DNA from: CAJXVY01 sp965657575
GTDB taxonomy: Bacteria > Actinomycetota > Actinomycetes > Actinomycetales > Microbacteriaceae
Assembly: GCA_965657575.1 (NCBI GenBank)
Contig: CBFHOK010000008.1
Coordinates: 1 to 59,746, forward strand
DNA length: 59,746 nt
Reading direction: 5' to 3'
Positions 27,039 through 36,527 of the stretch are shown in pieces; within the stretch, counting starts at the first letter, position 1; each line of letters opens with the position of its first letter. The notes under the pieces are model-generated. The model worked only from the letters and a program-made list of their open reading frames with translations, was not told the DNA's origin and ran no database searches. The position numbers were made by a program, and so were the translations under genes.

Positions 27039-27136
27039 ATCGGCAAATTGTTGCTATGTTCGTGCGATGTAAAAACCACAAAAAACTGTTTGGGAACGCG
27101 ACTGATGGTTTACTATCGTGTTGGGAGGTACCTGAA

Positions 27137-27520
27137 ATGGGAGTCAAGAACGAGAGAACAGGAATTCTTGTTGTGGATGGTGATTGCGGTTTCTGCATTG
27201 CTTCAGTCACTTGGATCAAGAAAAATTGGGTCGAAAACCTAAACTTCATTGAATACCAAAAAGCAGATTTACCGCGTCTAGGACTCAGTGAAGAGGATTG
27301 TAGGAAGGAAGTGCAGTTTGTGCACGAAAACAGGACCTTTTCCGGTGCAGCAGCCTACCCTAAGTTGCTCAAGCTAGCACCAAAACGAAGTGTCAGGTTT
27401 TTGGGGAGCTTTCTTGGGGCGCCGTTTATTAGGATTTTTGTCCGAATGGCCTATAAGCTAATCGCTCGCAACCGGTCAAAGCTTCCTGGTGGTTCCGCAT
27501 ACTGTGAAATTGGGAGCTGA
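27137..27520 (+). CDS. DCC-family thiol-disulfide oxidoreductase (DUF393)
   Basis: A 127-aa protein with the defining DGDCGFC motif near residues 14-20, followed by the family pattern VQFVHENRTFSGAAAYPKLL and a C-terminal basic helix. DCC proteins have a thioredoxin-like fold and are thought to act in thiol-disulfide exchange, often beside HTTM-type membrane proteins; an HTTM-like gene lies here in convergent orientation 35 bp away. Start ATG 27137 (MGVKNERTG) is chosen because GGGAGG lies 10 nt upstream; an in-frame ATG at 27056 would add 27 unconserved residues. Confidence 0.88.
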   Translation: MGVKNERTGILVVDGDCGFCIASVTWIKKNWVENLNFIEYQKADLPRLGLSEEDCRKEVQFVHENRTFSGAAAYPKLLKLAPKRSVRFLGSFLGAPFIRIFVRMAYKLIARNRSKLPGGSAYCEIGS

Positions 27521-27555
27521 GGGCCCTAGATTGCCCAAAGTACGATTTATGGCGT

Positions 27556-28944
27556 CTACCAGACACAGTAAGGTGACCGTCCTGACGGTCTAAATCCGGT
27601 TATTTTGTGTAGAACTGGATCAATGGAAACCAATTCTAGGTTTTCAGCTGCGTACTCGTATTCGAAAATCTCTCCGTCTCGGATGTAAGAAATAGGAAGT
27701 TGCGGGGTTTTAGACATTTCCCTTCTCAATTCATGCCAAGTCACCTGGAAGTCGTTGCTGGCCCACGCGGCTACTCGTGCGTTTGACGTGGAGACAACGT
27801 CCACCAAGTCGTCTGCAAGAGTCTGACCACTGAGGCGTGGTATGAGCAAGTGATTAGCCTTTCCTGTCTCCATCTGTAGGTTTGAGTACATCGTCATAGT
27901 TGCGTAAGTTTTGAGTCCCAAGTAAGGAGAAATGCTGTTAGCAATAATCAACAATGCCAGTGCGAGCTGAAGTGGATTGGCTACCCCGATTGGGTTATCA
28001 ATTTGTTTTTCCCTTCGGTGTATGATGGCCAAAAAGGCAATTGACCCCGCCCAAAGGCCCAGTCCAACTAGAGCTGGTCCGTACCGCAACACTGCTAACA
28101 GTTCCCGTTGTTCACTGAAGAATGCAGCATAACCGAACAGAGCTGAAACAATCAGAAAACCATAAGCGAGCAAGGGCAACAGGTTTTTTTCTTTCACCCA
28201 ACGCATCAATGACCTACCAAACCTGTCAATATCGTTCATGCCTGAATCGGGGAGATAGAGAATCAGTAGAGCGAAAAGCAGGTAGCTGAAACCCAACCCC
28301 TGAGAAGCGGGCGTTAGCGACAGTGAGAAGTGGAAAACTGCCGCTAAGGGTAGCCCAATGAAACGAGTGGCTTTGAACAATGGTAGAGTCCAAATCGCCG
28401 CCTCGGCGAGAAAAATCATCCAAGGCATAAACCAAAAAGTTTGCCAAGGAACTTCAAATGGAAGAAATGAGAATTCGTTAGCTGGCATCGAACAAGCACA
28501 TGAGAGGGATGTGTCAAACCAGCCCGTATTAAGTTTTGCGATGGTTGCGGATCCGTAAGTAAAAAAAAGAGCAAGCCTCAGAAAGGGCTCGGCTTTTGCG
28601 AACCAAAATTCATTTGATTTTGCCAATTGAGACCAACCGATAGTTAGAAGAATGGCTGTGTCGGCCATGAAGAAGATCATGTTGTGATTGGGCATGATTG
28701 GCATCTCCGAGAAAATCAGAATGACATTTGCAATGGCTAATGCCGCCAATCTGAAATCGCTGGAAGGTTTATAGAGGAGCGCCACTGCAAGAGCAAATAC
28801 CATCAAATGCATAACTCCCTCGAAGCTATCCGGTTGGATTAGAGTCGGCTGCCTGAACTCGTCCACAAAATGCGCGACGGCCCAGAAGAAGCCGAAAACA
28901 GTTCGCCTCGTAACCATGGACTGACTGTTCCTTTTGGTTTTCAT
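27556..28944 (-). CDS. HTTM-like polytopic membrane protein
   Basis: A 462-aa membrane protein with about nine to ten hydrophobic helices. Residues about 60-260 carry HTTM-domain features related to vitamin-K-dependent gamma-carboxylase: PNHNMIFFMADTAILL, LALFFTYGSATIAKLNTGWF near 145-165, and AVFHFSLSL near 225. The C-terminal 110 residues form a soluble domain (RLSGQTLADDLVDVVSTSN and onward). It lies 28 bp downstream of the ECF sigma-membrane fusion on the same strand, so it is probably in its operon, and converges on the DCC-family gene. The biochemical role is unknown. Confidence 0.75.
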   Translation of the reverse strand: MKTKRNSQSMVTRRTVFGFFWAVAHFVDEFRQPTLIQPDSFEGVMHLMVFALAVALLYKPSSDFRLAALAIANVILIFSEMPIMPNHNMIFFMADTAILLTIGWSQLAKSNEFWFAKAEPFLRLALFFTYGSATIAKLNTGWFDTSLSCACSMPANEFSFLPFEVPWQTFWFMPWMIFLAEAAIWTLPLFKATRFIGLPLAAVFHFSLSLTPASQGLGFSYLLFALLILYLPDSGMNDIDRFGRSLMRWVKEKNLLPLLAYGFLIVSALFGYAAFFSEQRELLAVLRYGPALVGLGLWAGSIAFLAIIHRREKQIDNPIGVANPLQLALALLIIANSISPYLGLKTYATMTMYSNLQMETGKANHLLIPRLSGQTLADDLVDVVSTSNARVAAWASNDFQVTWHELRREMSKTPQLPISYIRDGEIFEYEYAAENLELVSIDPVLHKITGFRPSGRSPYCVW

Positions 28945-28972
28945 GTCGTTACTCCAATAGTTTCAACTGAGC

Positions 28973-30523
28973 TCAAGTACTTGCAAAACGAATGCGAACT
29001 TGAGGAGTGAGTTCGTCTTTGTTCATATGCTTTACAGAGATATCAATGAGTTCTGACCCGTCGCCATCGCGATCGACTAGGCGTCCTGTTCGTTCATCAA
29101 AGAAGTCAGAAAACCTGAGTTCGTAATTGTGGCCAGATGAGGATTGATTCATCGTCTCGATTGCCGTGAGAGCACTACTTGATAACTCTCCAGGATTCGA
29201 TTCATAGGTCATGAAGGTTAGTTCAGGATCCAATCTTCCAACCTCGTCAAAAGCAACGGAAAGGCACAAGTTTTCGAAGGAGCATACTGTAATCCTTTCC
29301 ACAACCTTTTCAAACGAGTAATGAACATTCATCTCTTTGGCAGACAACGGTCCTTGGAAGCCCACGGGGTTCTCTAAAGCCTCTGACCCTTTTTCAGAGT
29401 AGAAGGCGTCTGTTTCATTTACGTTCTCAACTCTGGCTGATACACCCTCGTCACTTGGTTTGCTGGCGTTGACCAAAATTTGAATCGAAGATTCTTGTGA
29501 TGGAGTTTCCTCACCCAAATCAACTAAAGTTCCAATGTCGGGTGGGGGCGAATTCGTCTCATACAATTCCGAGAGCTTGTCCTCCTCTTCCGCGGCGCCG
29601 CTATCTATGGGCCTGCCTGCTTCTGGCAAAAGCACTTGAGTTGCATCGTGTGTATTGTCTAAGTACGTAACTAGTCCAATACCACCTACGGCGACCCCAA
29701 TCACTAGAAGACTCGAAAGCGTGGCTTTTACGATATTACCGGATTCCCTCAGTGCCTTTTTTGTTGCCACGGAAAGAATCTGACTGATGTTCATGCCCCT
29801 CGCGTCAACTTCACCCACCAATTTTTTCCTAAATGAGGCTCGAGCTCTGTGAACAAGCTGACGAGCTGCATTTTCGCTTACTTCAAACTGCTCAGCCAAC
29901 TCTCGAAAAGACTTCTCTTGATAGACATTGGCGATGAGGGCCTCTCTATGCTTTGGACTCAGTTGCGCAAGAGCAAGCCTAATAACGGCCGCGTCTTCCT
30001 GACGCTCAAGCTCTGACGAGGGCTGTGGCGCGTCATGTGCTTGAGGCTCTTCAGGTTCGTATTCCACATATCTCGAGGTGACTTTCAATACATCCAAACT
30101 TAATAGACGAACCTTCCATTGAAGAAATTTCAAAACACCCTCTTCGCTATCCACCTCTGGTAACGCTGTCATCAAATATAAAAAAGCATCCTGCACCACC
30201 TCCTCTGCTCGCATGTAATCACCCACATACCCCCTCGATAAGTTGACCAGTCTTGGCCTTAGATTTGTATACGTTCGAGAAAGGTCTTCAGCTGACCATT
30301 TTCTCAAGCTACGATTATCCTGCGGAATATCCTGATGGGTGATCTTGGAATCGAACACAGATTCTTGCTCACTTCTCGAGTTATGAAAGGGCTTCATGAT
30401 AATAAGGATATCGAATACGCACACATGAGAAGATAAAACCATCAAATTTCTAGACTCCGGCAATCGGGTCCAGTTCTCCAACAGTATCTTGATATTATCC
30501 TTCTTATACAAGACTTTCTGCAC
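28973..30523 (-). CDS. ECF sigma factor fused to a transmembrane helix and large C-terminal domain
   Basis: A 516-aa protein with unusual architecture. Residues about 80-150 carry a sigma region 2 (RLVNLSRGYVGDYMRAEEVV, DAFLYLMTALPEV). Residues about 185-245 carry a region 4 HTH (LSPKHREALIANVYQEKSFR, ELAEQFEVSENAARQLVHRA). A single transmembrane helix (LLVIGVAVGGIGLVTYL) at about 272-290 is followed by an exported, acidic Ser/Glu-rich stretch and a folded domain up to 516. This predicts a membrane-tethered sigma factor with its sensing domain outside the cell. The start is uncertain: GTG at 30523, or an internal start such as ATG 30442 or 30397, since the first 42 residues lack sigma-like features. 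It leads an operon with the HTTM-like gene. Confidence 0.78.
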   Translation of the reverse strand: MQKVLYKKDNIKILLENWTRLPESRNLMVLSSHVCVFDILIIMKPFHNSRSEQESVFDSKITHQDIPQDNRSLRKWSAEDLSRTYTNLRPRLVNLSRGYVGDYMRAEEVVQDAFLYLMTALPEVDSEEGVLKFLQWKVRLLSLDVLKVTSRYVEYEPEEPQAHDAPQPSSELERQEDAAVIRLALAQLSPKHREALIANVYQEKSFRELAEQFEVSENAARQLVHRARASFRKKLVGEVDARGMNISQILSVATKKALRESGNIVKATLSSLLVIGVAVGGIGLVTYLDNTHDATQVLLPEAGRPIDSGAAEEEDKLSELYETNSPPPDIGTLVDLGEETPSQESSIQILVNASKPSDEGVSARVENVNETDAFYSEKGSEALENPVGFQGPLSAKEMNVHYSFEKVVERITVCSFENLCLSVAFDEVGRLDPELTFMTYESNPGELSSSALTAIETMNQSSSGHNYELRFSDFFDERTGRLVDRDGDGSELIDISVKHMNKDELTPQVRIRFAST

Positions 30524-30646
30524 TTTCTGCAGTGAAATAAGGCTGGTCCCCTGTTTCTAGTTTGTCCTCAAACGAACAACACCACTAGTCAAGCTAATGC
30601 GAGTTGTTCATGAACCGTGCAAAGTTGCAACTAAACTCCACATGTA

Positions 30647-31957
30647 ATGCGAATCACAGTTATTGGCCTTGGCTATCTTGGTGCCACCCACGCTATTGCG
30701 ATGGCGGAGTTGGGTCACCAGGTAATTGGTATTGAGCCTGACAAAAAACGATTAGAGGCTTTGGCAAGTGGCAAACTTCCTTTCCACGAGCCCGGCTTAG
30801 ACAAAGCACATGTAGATGTCATAGAGAAGAAAAGGATTGCTTTCAAGGCTGATCACGATGAAGAGTCTTTGGATGCAGAACTGCATTTTCTATGTGTTGG
30901 GACCCCACAGAGGGCAGGCTCCAATGAAGCCGATACTTCCTATCTATTCGCTGCGATCAAGTCCCTTTCGCCATATATGGCTGAAAACGCAGTCGTTGCA
31001 GGCAAGTCAACGGTTCCCGTTGGCACCGCACTCGAGCTCAAAAAATCACTGGATGAGCTAACCGGCTTTGATTCAAAACTCGCTTGGAATCCAGAGTTTC
31101 TAAGAGAGGGAACAGCACTTGAGGATTCACTCAGACCTGACCGAATCGTCATCGGCGTTGAAGATGAAACCAGCGAAAGGCTTCTGCGAGAGGTCTATAA
31201 ACCAATAACCGATGTTGAACAGACTCCTTTTTTGGTAACGGATATTGCAACCAGTGAGCTGGTGAAAGTAGCCGCCAATAGCTTTTTAGCAACCAAGATC
31301 AGTTTTATTAACGCCATGGCTGAGATTGCCGAGGTCAGTGGAGCAGACACCGTCAAACTTGCCGAGGCAATTGGCATGGATGATCGCATAGGCAAGCTCT
31401 TTCTCAGAAACGGCATCGGCTTTGGAGGTGGATGTCTTCCCAAGGACATCCGAGGATTCATGGCCCGGGCCGAACAACTTGGAGTTGGCTCAGCGGTTAG
31501 CTTCCTCGGTGAGATGGACCAGATCAACCAGCGGCGCAGGGTCAGAGTGGTGGATATTGCCAAAGCAGAGCTAGGGAACCTGACAGGCAAAAAGATTTTG
31601 GTTTTAGGTGCCGCCTTTAAACCCGACAGCGATGACCTCAGAGACTCCCCAGCAATTGCAGTTGCCAACCAGTTGGCGATAGAAGGAGCTGAAGTGGTCA
31701 TTCATGACCCAATGGCCCTAGAGAGAATCCCTTCGGTAGCACCTGCGCTTATCCCGAATCGGGATTTAGTTGATGCATCCAATCATGTAGATGCGGTTGT
31801 GCTGGCAACCGAATGGCGTGACTACAAAAACCTAGATCCGAATGACTTGCAAGTAAAAAACAAACTGGTGATTGACGGACGTAATGCTCTGGATGTTGAA
31901 ACGTGGCAGCAAGCTGGTTGGAAGCTAATCGCCCTTGGGAGAAATGTTCATCTGTGA
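30647..31957 (+). CDS. ugd: UDP-glucose/GDP-mannose dehydrogenase family, probable UDP-glucose 6-dehydrogenase
   Basis: Oxidises UDP-glucose to UDP-glucuronate with two NAD+, a precursor for surface polysaccharides. At 436 aa it has the expected length. The Rossmann motif GLGYLGATH is at about residues 7-15, and the catalytic Cys is in GFGGGCLPKD near 265. The C-terminal UDP-binding block includes GAAFKPDSDDLRDSPA. It starts at ATG 30647. It heads the plus-strand glycan operon, overlapping the ABC permease start by 4 bp. Together with galU at 47.9 kb it would supply UDP-sugars to the locus. GDP-mannose or UDP-ManNAc dehydrogenase activity cannot be excluded. Confidence 0.92.
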   Translation: MRITVIGLGYLGATHAIAMAELGHQVIGIEPDKKRLEALASGKLPFHEPGLDKAHVDVIEKKRIAFKADHDEESLDAELHFLCVGTPQRAGSNEADTSYLFAAIKSLSPYMAENAVVAGKSTVPVGTALELKKSLDELTGFDSKLAWNPEFLREGTALEDSLRPDRIVIGVEDETSERLLREVYKPITDVEQTPFLVTDIATSELVKVAANSFLATKISFINAMAEIAEVSGADTVKLAEAIGMDDRIGKLFLRNGIGFGGGCLPKDIRGFMARAEQLGVGSAVSFLGEMDQINQRRRVRVVDIAKAELGNLTGKKILVLGAAFKPDSDDLRDSPAIAVANQLAIEGAEVVIHDPMALERIPSVAPALIPNRDLVDASNHVDAVVLATEWRDYKNLDPNDLQVKNKLVIDGRNALDVETWQQAGWKLIALGRNVHL

Positions 31958-32805
31958 GTGATCTGAGTAGCCTGGCGATTGAAAACGGTCTTTCCCCTGT
32001 TGGGAACAGGCCTAAAATCAGCCATTACCTGAAATCGTTTTTTGCTCGGAGGGCTTTTGCCTTCGCTTTAGCTAAGTTCAGCCTGCTTGCCTCCACCGCC
32101 CGATCCCGCCTCGGGGTTGCCTGGATTGTATTGGTGCCGGCGCTGCAGGTAACTCTCTATGGATTGATCTTTGGGCTTATTCTTGGGGATTCAAGACCAG
32201 ATAACTTCTTGCCGTTTTTGATTGTCGGAGTGGTGCTATTTCAGTTTCTCTCGGGAAGTTTCATCGAGGGTGCTAAAAGTATTACCAGCAATGCAAGCCT
32301 TGTCAGAAGCCTCGATTTTCCAAGAATTCTGCTTCCTTTTAGCGCAACGGCTAGTCAGTTTGTGCGCTTTGCCGGAATCTTGGTAATCGCTTTATTGGTG
32401 CTGCCGTTTTTTGGAGAGTTTCCATCGCTGAATTGGCTGAGTATTTTCGGAGTAATTGCACTGGCAGCAATCTTTAGTTTTGGTCTATCGATGCTGGCTG
32501 CAAGGTTGACAGCTGATTTTAGTGACCTGAGCCAACTGATTCCGTTTATTACCCGACTGATGTTTTATTCATCCGGGGTGTTTTTCTCAATCGACAAACT
32601 CACCGAAGCTTACTCATGGCTTGGTTTTCTCAGCTGGGCTAATCCAATATCGGTTTATTTGGAGCTAGCAAGAGCGTCACTGGTGACCGGTTATTCATCC
32701 ACTGGCTTTGACTGGATAGTTGGGTCTATCTGGGCGATTTTGATGTTATCCACAGGCTTTGTTTTCTTCTGGTTGGCGGAGGTGCGCTATGGCAGAATCA
32801 ACTAA
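31954..32805 (+). CDS. ABC-2 type polysaccharide export permease (Wzm-like)
   Basis: A 283-aa membrane protein with six predicted helices and the ABC-2 permease pattern (SRLGVAWIVLVPALQVTLYGL, residues about 50-70; FLPFLIVGVVLFQFLS). It is the membrane part of an exporter for surface glycan or teichoic-acid-like polymer, working with the ATPase next to it. GTG 31954 is chosen as start because it overlaps the ugd stop by 4 bp (GTGA) and lies behind GGGAGAAA; an in-frame ATG at 31903 would lie inside ugd. Translational coupling with ugd is likely. Confidence 0.88.
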   Translation: MSDLSSLAIENGLSPVGNRPKISHYLKSFFARRAFAFALAKFSLLASTARSRLGVAWIVLVPALQVTLYGLIFGLILGDSRPDNFLPFLIVGVVLFQFLSGSFIEGAKSITSNASLVRSLDFPRILLPFSATASQFVRFAGILVIALLVLPFFGEFPSLNWLSIFGVIALAAIFSFGLSMLAARLTADFSDLSQLIPFITRLMFYSSGVFFSIDKLTEAYSWLGFLSWANPISVYLELARASLVTGYSSTGFDWIVGSIWAILMLSTGFVFFWLAEVRYGRIN

Positions 32806-33589
32806 CCAGATAGGTGGCGAAGGAGGTAATTCCCCCACCACACCTCCCCCCACCGTGGCGGTAGACAATGCCTTCGTCACCTATCGGGTATTTGCAAGTG
32901 GCAAAGCAATCCCTGAAAACGCCAACACCTCCAGAGTAAAGCGAACAGGAAATTTACGAACCGTTGAGGCAATCAAGGGGGTAACCCTTATTGCCCGCGA
33001 GGGTGACACCATCGGTGTCATTGGCTCTAATGGTTCGGGAAAAACGTCCTTGATGAAAGCAATCGCGGGATTGAACCCAATTGACTCAGGAAATATCTAT
33101 GCTGCATCCAGGCCTGCGTTTTTAGGTGTTGGTGCTGCGATGCTGAAAGATCTCTCTGGAGAAAAAAACATCATCCTTGGTGGGTTGGCAATCGGTTTGA
33201 GCAAACAAGAAATCAAAGACAAACTGGACTCAATCGTTGATTTTGCAGGGCTAAGACAATTCATTGAATTGCCTATGCGGACTTATAGCTCAGGCATGGT
33301 GGAGAGATTGAAATTCGCCATCGCTCAGGCAAGAGAGCATGAAATTCTAATTGTTGACGAGGCACTAAGTGTTGGAGACAGTGAGTTTAGAAAACGCAGT
33401 GAAGTGCGCATGAAAGAACTTGCCGAGGATGCGGGAACAGTGTTTTTGGTAAGTCACAACTTGAAATCAATCCTCGCCACCTGCAACAGAACCATCTGGC
33501 TAGATCAGGGGGAGATAAAAATGGACGGGGATGCCAGAGAAGTTTGTGAGGCCTACGCAGAGTACGTTGGGACCACCATTGACGAATAA
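32789..33589 (+). CDS. ABC transporter ATPase for polysaccharide export (Wzt-like)
   Basis: A 266-aa ATPase energising the Wzm-like permease. After an unusual Pro/Thr-rich N-terminus it has Walker A GSNGSGKTS near residue 82, signature YSSGMVERL near 168 and Walker B ILIVDEALSVGD near 187, then the switch His (LVSHN). It starts at ATG 32789 behind GGAGG and overlaps the permease end by 17 bp. No C-terminal carbohydrate-binding extension of the long Wzt type is present, so export probably does not rely on an ATPase-borne glycan-recognition domain. Confidence 0.9.
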   Translation: MAESTNQIGGEGGNSPTTPPPTVAVDNAFVTYRVFASGKAIPENANTSRVKRTGNLRTVEAIKGVTLIAREGDTIGVIGSNGSGKTSLMKAIAGLNPIDSGNIYAASRPAFLGVGAAMLKDLSGEKNIILGGLAIGLSKQEIKDKLDSIVDFAGLRQFIELPMRTYSSGMVERLKFAIAQAREHEILIVDEALSVGDSEFRKRSEVRMKELAEDAGTVFLVSHNLKSILATCNRTIWLDQGEIKMDGDAREVCEAYAEYVGTTIDE

Positions 33590-34520
33590 GACGGTGTCTT
33601 TTGTGATGCCAGCTCTCAATGAAGAACGTTATCTGGAAAACGCGGTGAAATCAGTTCTCAACCAAGCACTCACCTCTGGATACTCACTCGAACTGATAAT
33701 TGCGCTGAGTAAATCAAGGGATAAGACAGCAAGGATTGCCAAAAAGCTTAAAAAACAATACCAAGAGGTAATTGTCGTAGGTAATAAAAAAGGTGGCACC
33801 TCAGCTGGCCTAAATCTTGCAATAGAGCAGGCAAGCGGTGATGTCGTAATCCGAGTCGATGCCCACAGCGAATTGCCCATCAACTACGCAAGCCTAGGAT
33901 TAGAAATCCTCAAGGAGACCTCCGCTGCCAATGTTGGTGGCAAGATGCTTGCCCAAGGCGTGACTCCCTTCGAGCAAGCTGTTGCCTGGGCCTATGGCTC
34001 AAGGTTCGGAGTTGGTGGTGGGGCGTTCCACGTTGGTGGAAAAGCTGGTCCGGTCGACAGTGTCTATCTAGGCATCTTTGATAAAAAGAAGCTGATCGAA
34101 GTTGGTGGATTTGATGAGGGAACTGTTCGCGGTCAAGACTGGGAACTGAACCTGCGACTGCGACAAGCCGGCTACACCGTTTGGTTTGATCCAAGATTAG
34201 AAGTCACCTACCGACCAAGAAACAGTTGGGTCAAGCTCGCCAGACAGTTTTACCTAACAGGAAAATGGAGGGGCAAGCTTGCAAGGAGAGGACTGCAGGA
34301 TCAAAACCTGAGGTATTTCGCTCCACCAGTTTTGGTATTCGCATCGCTGTTTATTTTCCCCATAGCGATTTACTTGCTTTCAATTGCGCTGATTGCACTG
34401 TTTGCCAGGTTGAGCTTCGCAGCAAAGCCCAGACTGTTTATTGTTTTGCCAACCATGCATTATTTTTGGGGACTGGGGTTCATCATTGGAAACCTCTTCC
34501 GTCCACAGATTGACCGCTAA
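33579..34520 (+). CDS. Family 2 glycosyltransferase
   Basis: About 313 aa. The GT-A fold begins at SFVMPALNEERYLENAV. VIRVDAHSELP (about residue 90) holds the DxD-like metal site, and GQDWELNLRLRQAG near 203 supplies the catalytic base. Two C-terminal membrane helices (LVFASLFIFPIAIYLLSIAL and the final segment) anchor it. The start is assigned to TTG 33579 because the fold begins four residues later and GGGA lies just upstream; ATG 33531 is an alternative inside the ATPase gene. Similar enzymes extend exopolysaccharide. It ends 4 bp into the convergent gene. Confidence 0.85.
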   Translation: MTNKTVSFVMPALNEERYLENAVKSVLNQALTSGYSLELIIALSKSRDKTARIAKKLKKQYQEVIVVGNKKGGTSAGLNLAIEQASGDVVIRVDAHSELPINYASLGLEILKETSAANVGGKMLAQGVTPFEQAVAWAYGSRFGVGGGAFHVGGKAGPVDSVYLGIFDKKKLIEVGGFDEGTVRGQDWELNLRLRQAGYTVWFDPRLEVTYRPRNSWVKLARQFYLTGKWRGKLARRGLQDQNLRYFAPPVLVFASLFIFPIAIYLLSIALIALFARLSFAAKPRLFIVLPTMHYFWGLGFIIGNLFRPQIDR

Positions 34521-36484
34521 TCGCTCATCAGACCAAGAAGCTCCGTGTGTAAAAACTGATCTAACTTTTCTCCCTCTACATTCCAAGTCTCTGGCTCTTC
34601 CCTGATATTCACGAAATCAAACTCAGCAATCTTCCAATTGAATACAACTTTTGCCCTAGACACCAGATAAGCACTCGGAGACGCTAGCCAAAGCTTCCCG
34701 ATATCCAAATTATCTTCCGGATACACCAACTGTGCTTTGCCCTTGTTCAAAAGCTCCATCACCCTTGGCCTGAGTGTTCTGGTCAGTGCCAGTGGATACA
34801 TAGTTGGGATATGCCAAAAGCCAACCGTTTTGTCGGCTGCCAAGGCTTCGTTGATAGCCTCGGCTATGAAATCAACATTTTTCTGATCACAAAAATTAGC
34901 TCCGATAACCAGATCCTTATCACGGTGTTTGGTTGCCAAATCGCCTCGGAAACGCATCTGCCTAGGAGCATAAAATTTCCTGGGGTTGCCAGCTGGCAGA
35001 TGCAAGACTTCTGATTTTCGATGCCAATTCAAATAAAGGTCTTTATACCGAAGCCTGTAATCAACAATCCACCTGAAACCTAAATCACCGTCAGTGAGTC
35101 CACCGTGGTCTGCTCTTTGCAGAGTAAGGGCCTTGAAGGGGGCGATGATGTCTAAATCTTGACCAAAGGCTTTTTCAATTCGCTTTCTGTATTCGCTGTC
35201 AGCACCTTTGCGAACGTGATCGAAAAAGCCAATTTTGGAAACCACCGGCTTTCTCAAAAACATCAAACTCGGCTCACAAATACCGATTCTTAACCGTCTA
35301 CCACTCTCGACGCACTCAAGCATCTCGGTGACCCTGGTGGACATAGAAACATTGGCAACCTTTTGTCCGCTGATGGCTTTTTCCTGCCAAGCAATTCTTT
35401 GTGGGTGCATCCAGTCATCACTGTCGTGGAAAGTAACCAGTTCACCCTTGGCCTCACCGAGGGCTCTGTTTCGAATACGGTAAGTTCCGCCATTTTCTTT
35501 TTGCCTGACCACCCTCACCCGAAGGTCTAGGTTTTCAACCTCAGACAGTATTTCCTCATAAGTTCTTGGTGATGCATCATCAATCACCAGCACCTCAAGA
35601 TTTTGATAACTACTTGCAAGTATGGAGTTAACGCTGGAAATAATCGCCTTTGTCGGTTTATAGCAACTAACGATTACCGTTACCAATCTTTTGCCAACAA
35701 CTGGCTTCGTGCTCTTGGTCGAAAGCGAATCAAAAGGGTTTTCAAAGCCTGCTCCGAAGGTCAACTCTGCTGCTCCCTTTGGGAGCAATTGCCTGGAGAG
35801 TTTCCTAAGCCAAGAATTGGAACTCTCCAGCTGCTTTAGTGGCTCTGGCTCTGCTCGGAAGGGGTTTTCTGAATCAACTAGCAACAGTTTTGAGCTGAGG
35901 CTGAAATCCTTGCCGAAAACAAAGCCAATGTTTAGAAGCTCCGCGATTCCAAGTGCTCTGGTGGTTTTGAGTTTTTTCGGGGCAATTTTTGGAATCCAAA
36001 ATAACCAGGGGCGAATCTTTGGCCTGACAGTGTTGGAAAGATCTTCATCCCCCAATCGAATTGCAAGCATCAGAGCGTCTATTAGGTGCATTTGATGGAA
36101 CCTCTTGATTCCCAAAAACTCAATCACCCATCGGTAAACGATCAATGATTTCTGGGCATCGATCTGATGTCCTTTAGGTTGTTTTGAGGGATGCGGATCA
36201 GTTGGTTGATTGGCTAACAACCAAGCTAAATCGACAAAGGCTTTTTTGCGACGGGAGTTAATTTCAATATCCACTTCCCCGCCTGCAAGCTGGGTTTGCA
36301 TAGCAGTCAGCAACTCGGTGAAACCGAGCTGATCTTTGGTGGCGATTCTTGCTAGCTCTTCTCTGGCAGAGAGCGATCGGGTTCTTAGGGCTGCGAATAG
36401 AAATCTGAGTCTTCTGGTTCGGCGATAGCTGATTTTTGAAATTGGCGAATTGGTAATGCGCGCATCAGGAGCAAAACCAGTCAA
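34517..36484 (-). CDS. Large glycosyltransferase family 2 protein with extra domains
   Basis: A 655-aa protein starting at TTG 36484 behind AAGGG. Residues 1-260 form a helical region without recognisable motifs. Residues about 265-380 are a GT-A domain: VTVIVSCYKPTKAI, VLVIDDASPRTYEE and the DxD-type FHDSDDWMHP. The C-terminal 180 residues look like a second domain (IPTMYPLALTRTLRPRVMEL, KLWLASPSAYLVSRAKVVFN). Related multi-domain GT2 enzymes act in capsule or teichoic-acid-like polymer synthesis. It is transcribed against its neighbours and overlaps the upstream GT2 end by 4 bp. Confidence 0.8.
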   Translation of the reverse strand: MTGFAPDARITNSPISKISYRRTRRLRFLFAALRTRSLSAREELARIATKDQLGFTELLTAMQTQLAGGEVDIEINSRRKKAFVDLAWLLANQPTDPHPSKQPKGHQIDAQKSLIVYRWVIEFLGIKRFHQMHLIDALMLAIRLGDEDLSNTVRPKIRPWLFWIPKIAPKKLKTTRALGIAELLNIGFVFGKDFSLSSKLLLVDSENPFRAEPEPLKQLESSNSWLRKLSRQLLPKGAAELTFGAGFENPFDSLSTKSTKPVVGKRLVTVIVSCYKPTKAIISSVNSILASSYQNLEVLVIDDASPRTYEEILSEVENLDLRVRVVRQKENGGTYRIRNRALGEAKGELVTFHDSDDWMHPQRIAWQEKAISGQKVANVSMSTRVTEMLECVESGRRLRIGICEPSLMFLRKPVVSKIGFFDHVRKGADSEYRKRIEKAFGQDLDIIAPFKALTLQRADHGGLTDGDLGFRWIVDYRLRYKDLYLNWHRKSEVLHLPAGNPRKFYAPRQMRFRGDLATKHRDKDLVIGANFCDQKNVDFIAEAINEALAADKTVGFWHIPTMYPLALTRTLRPRVMELLNKGKAQLVYPEDNLDIGKLWLASPSAYLVSRAKVVFNWKIAEFDFVNIREEPETWNVEGEKLDQFLHTELLGLMSD

Positions 36485-36527
36485 CTAATTACCCTTCGCT
36501 AATCCCGCCAGTCCTAGACTTGACAGG

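Noticed and set aside
27056..27136. N-terminal extension of the DCC protein
   Set aside because: The extra 27 residues have no family resemblance, and the ribosome-binding site GGGAGG fits only the ATG at 27137.
31903..31953. Upstream ATG for the Wzm-like permease
   Set aside because: It lies inside ugd and adds residues without similarity; the GTG overlapping the ugd stop has a ribosome-binding site.
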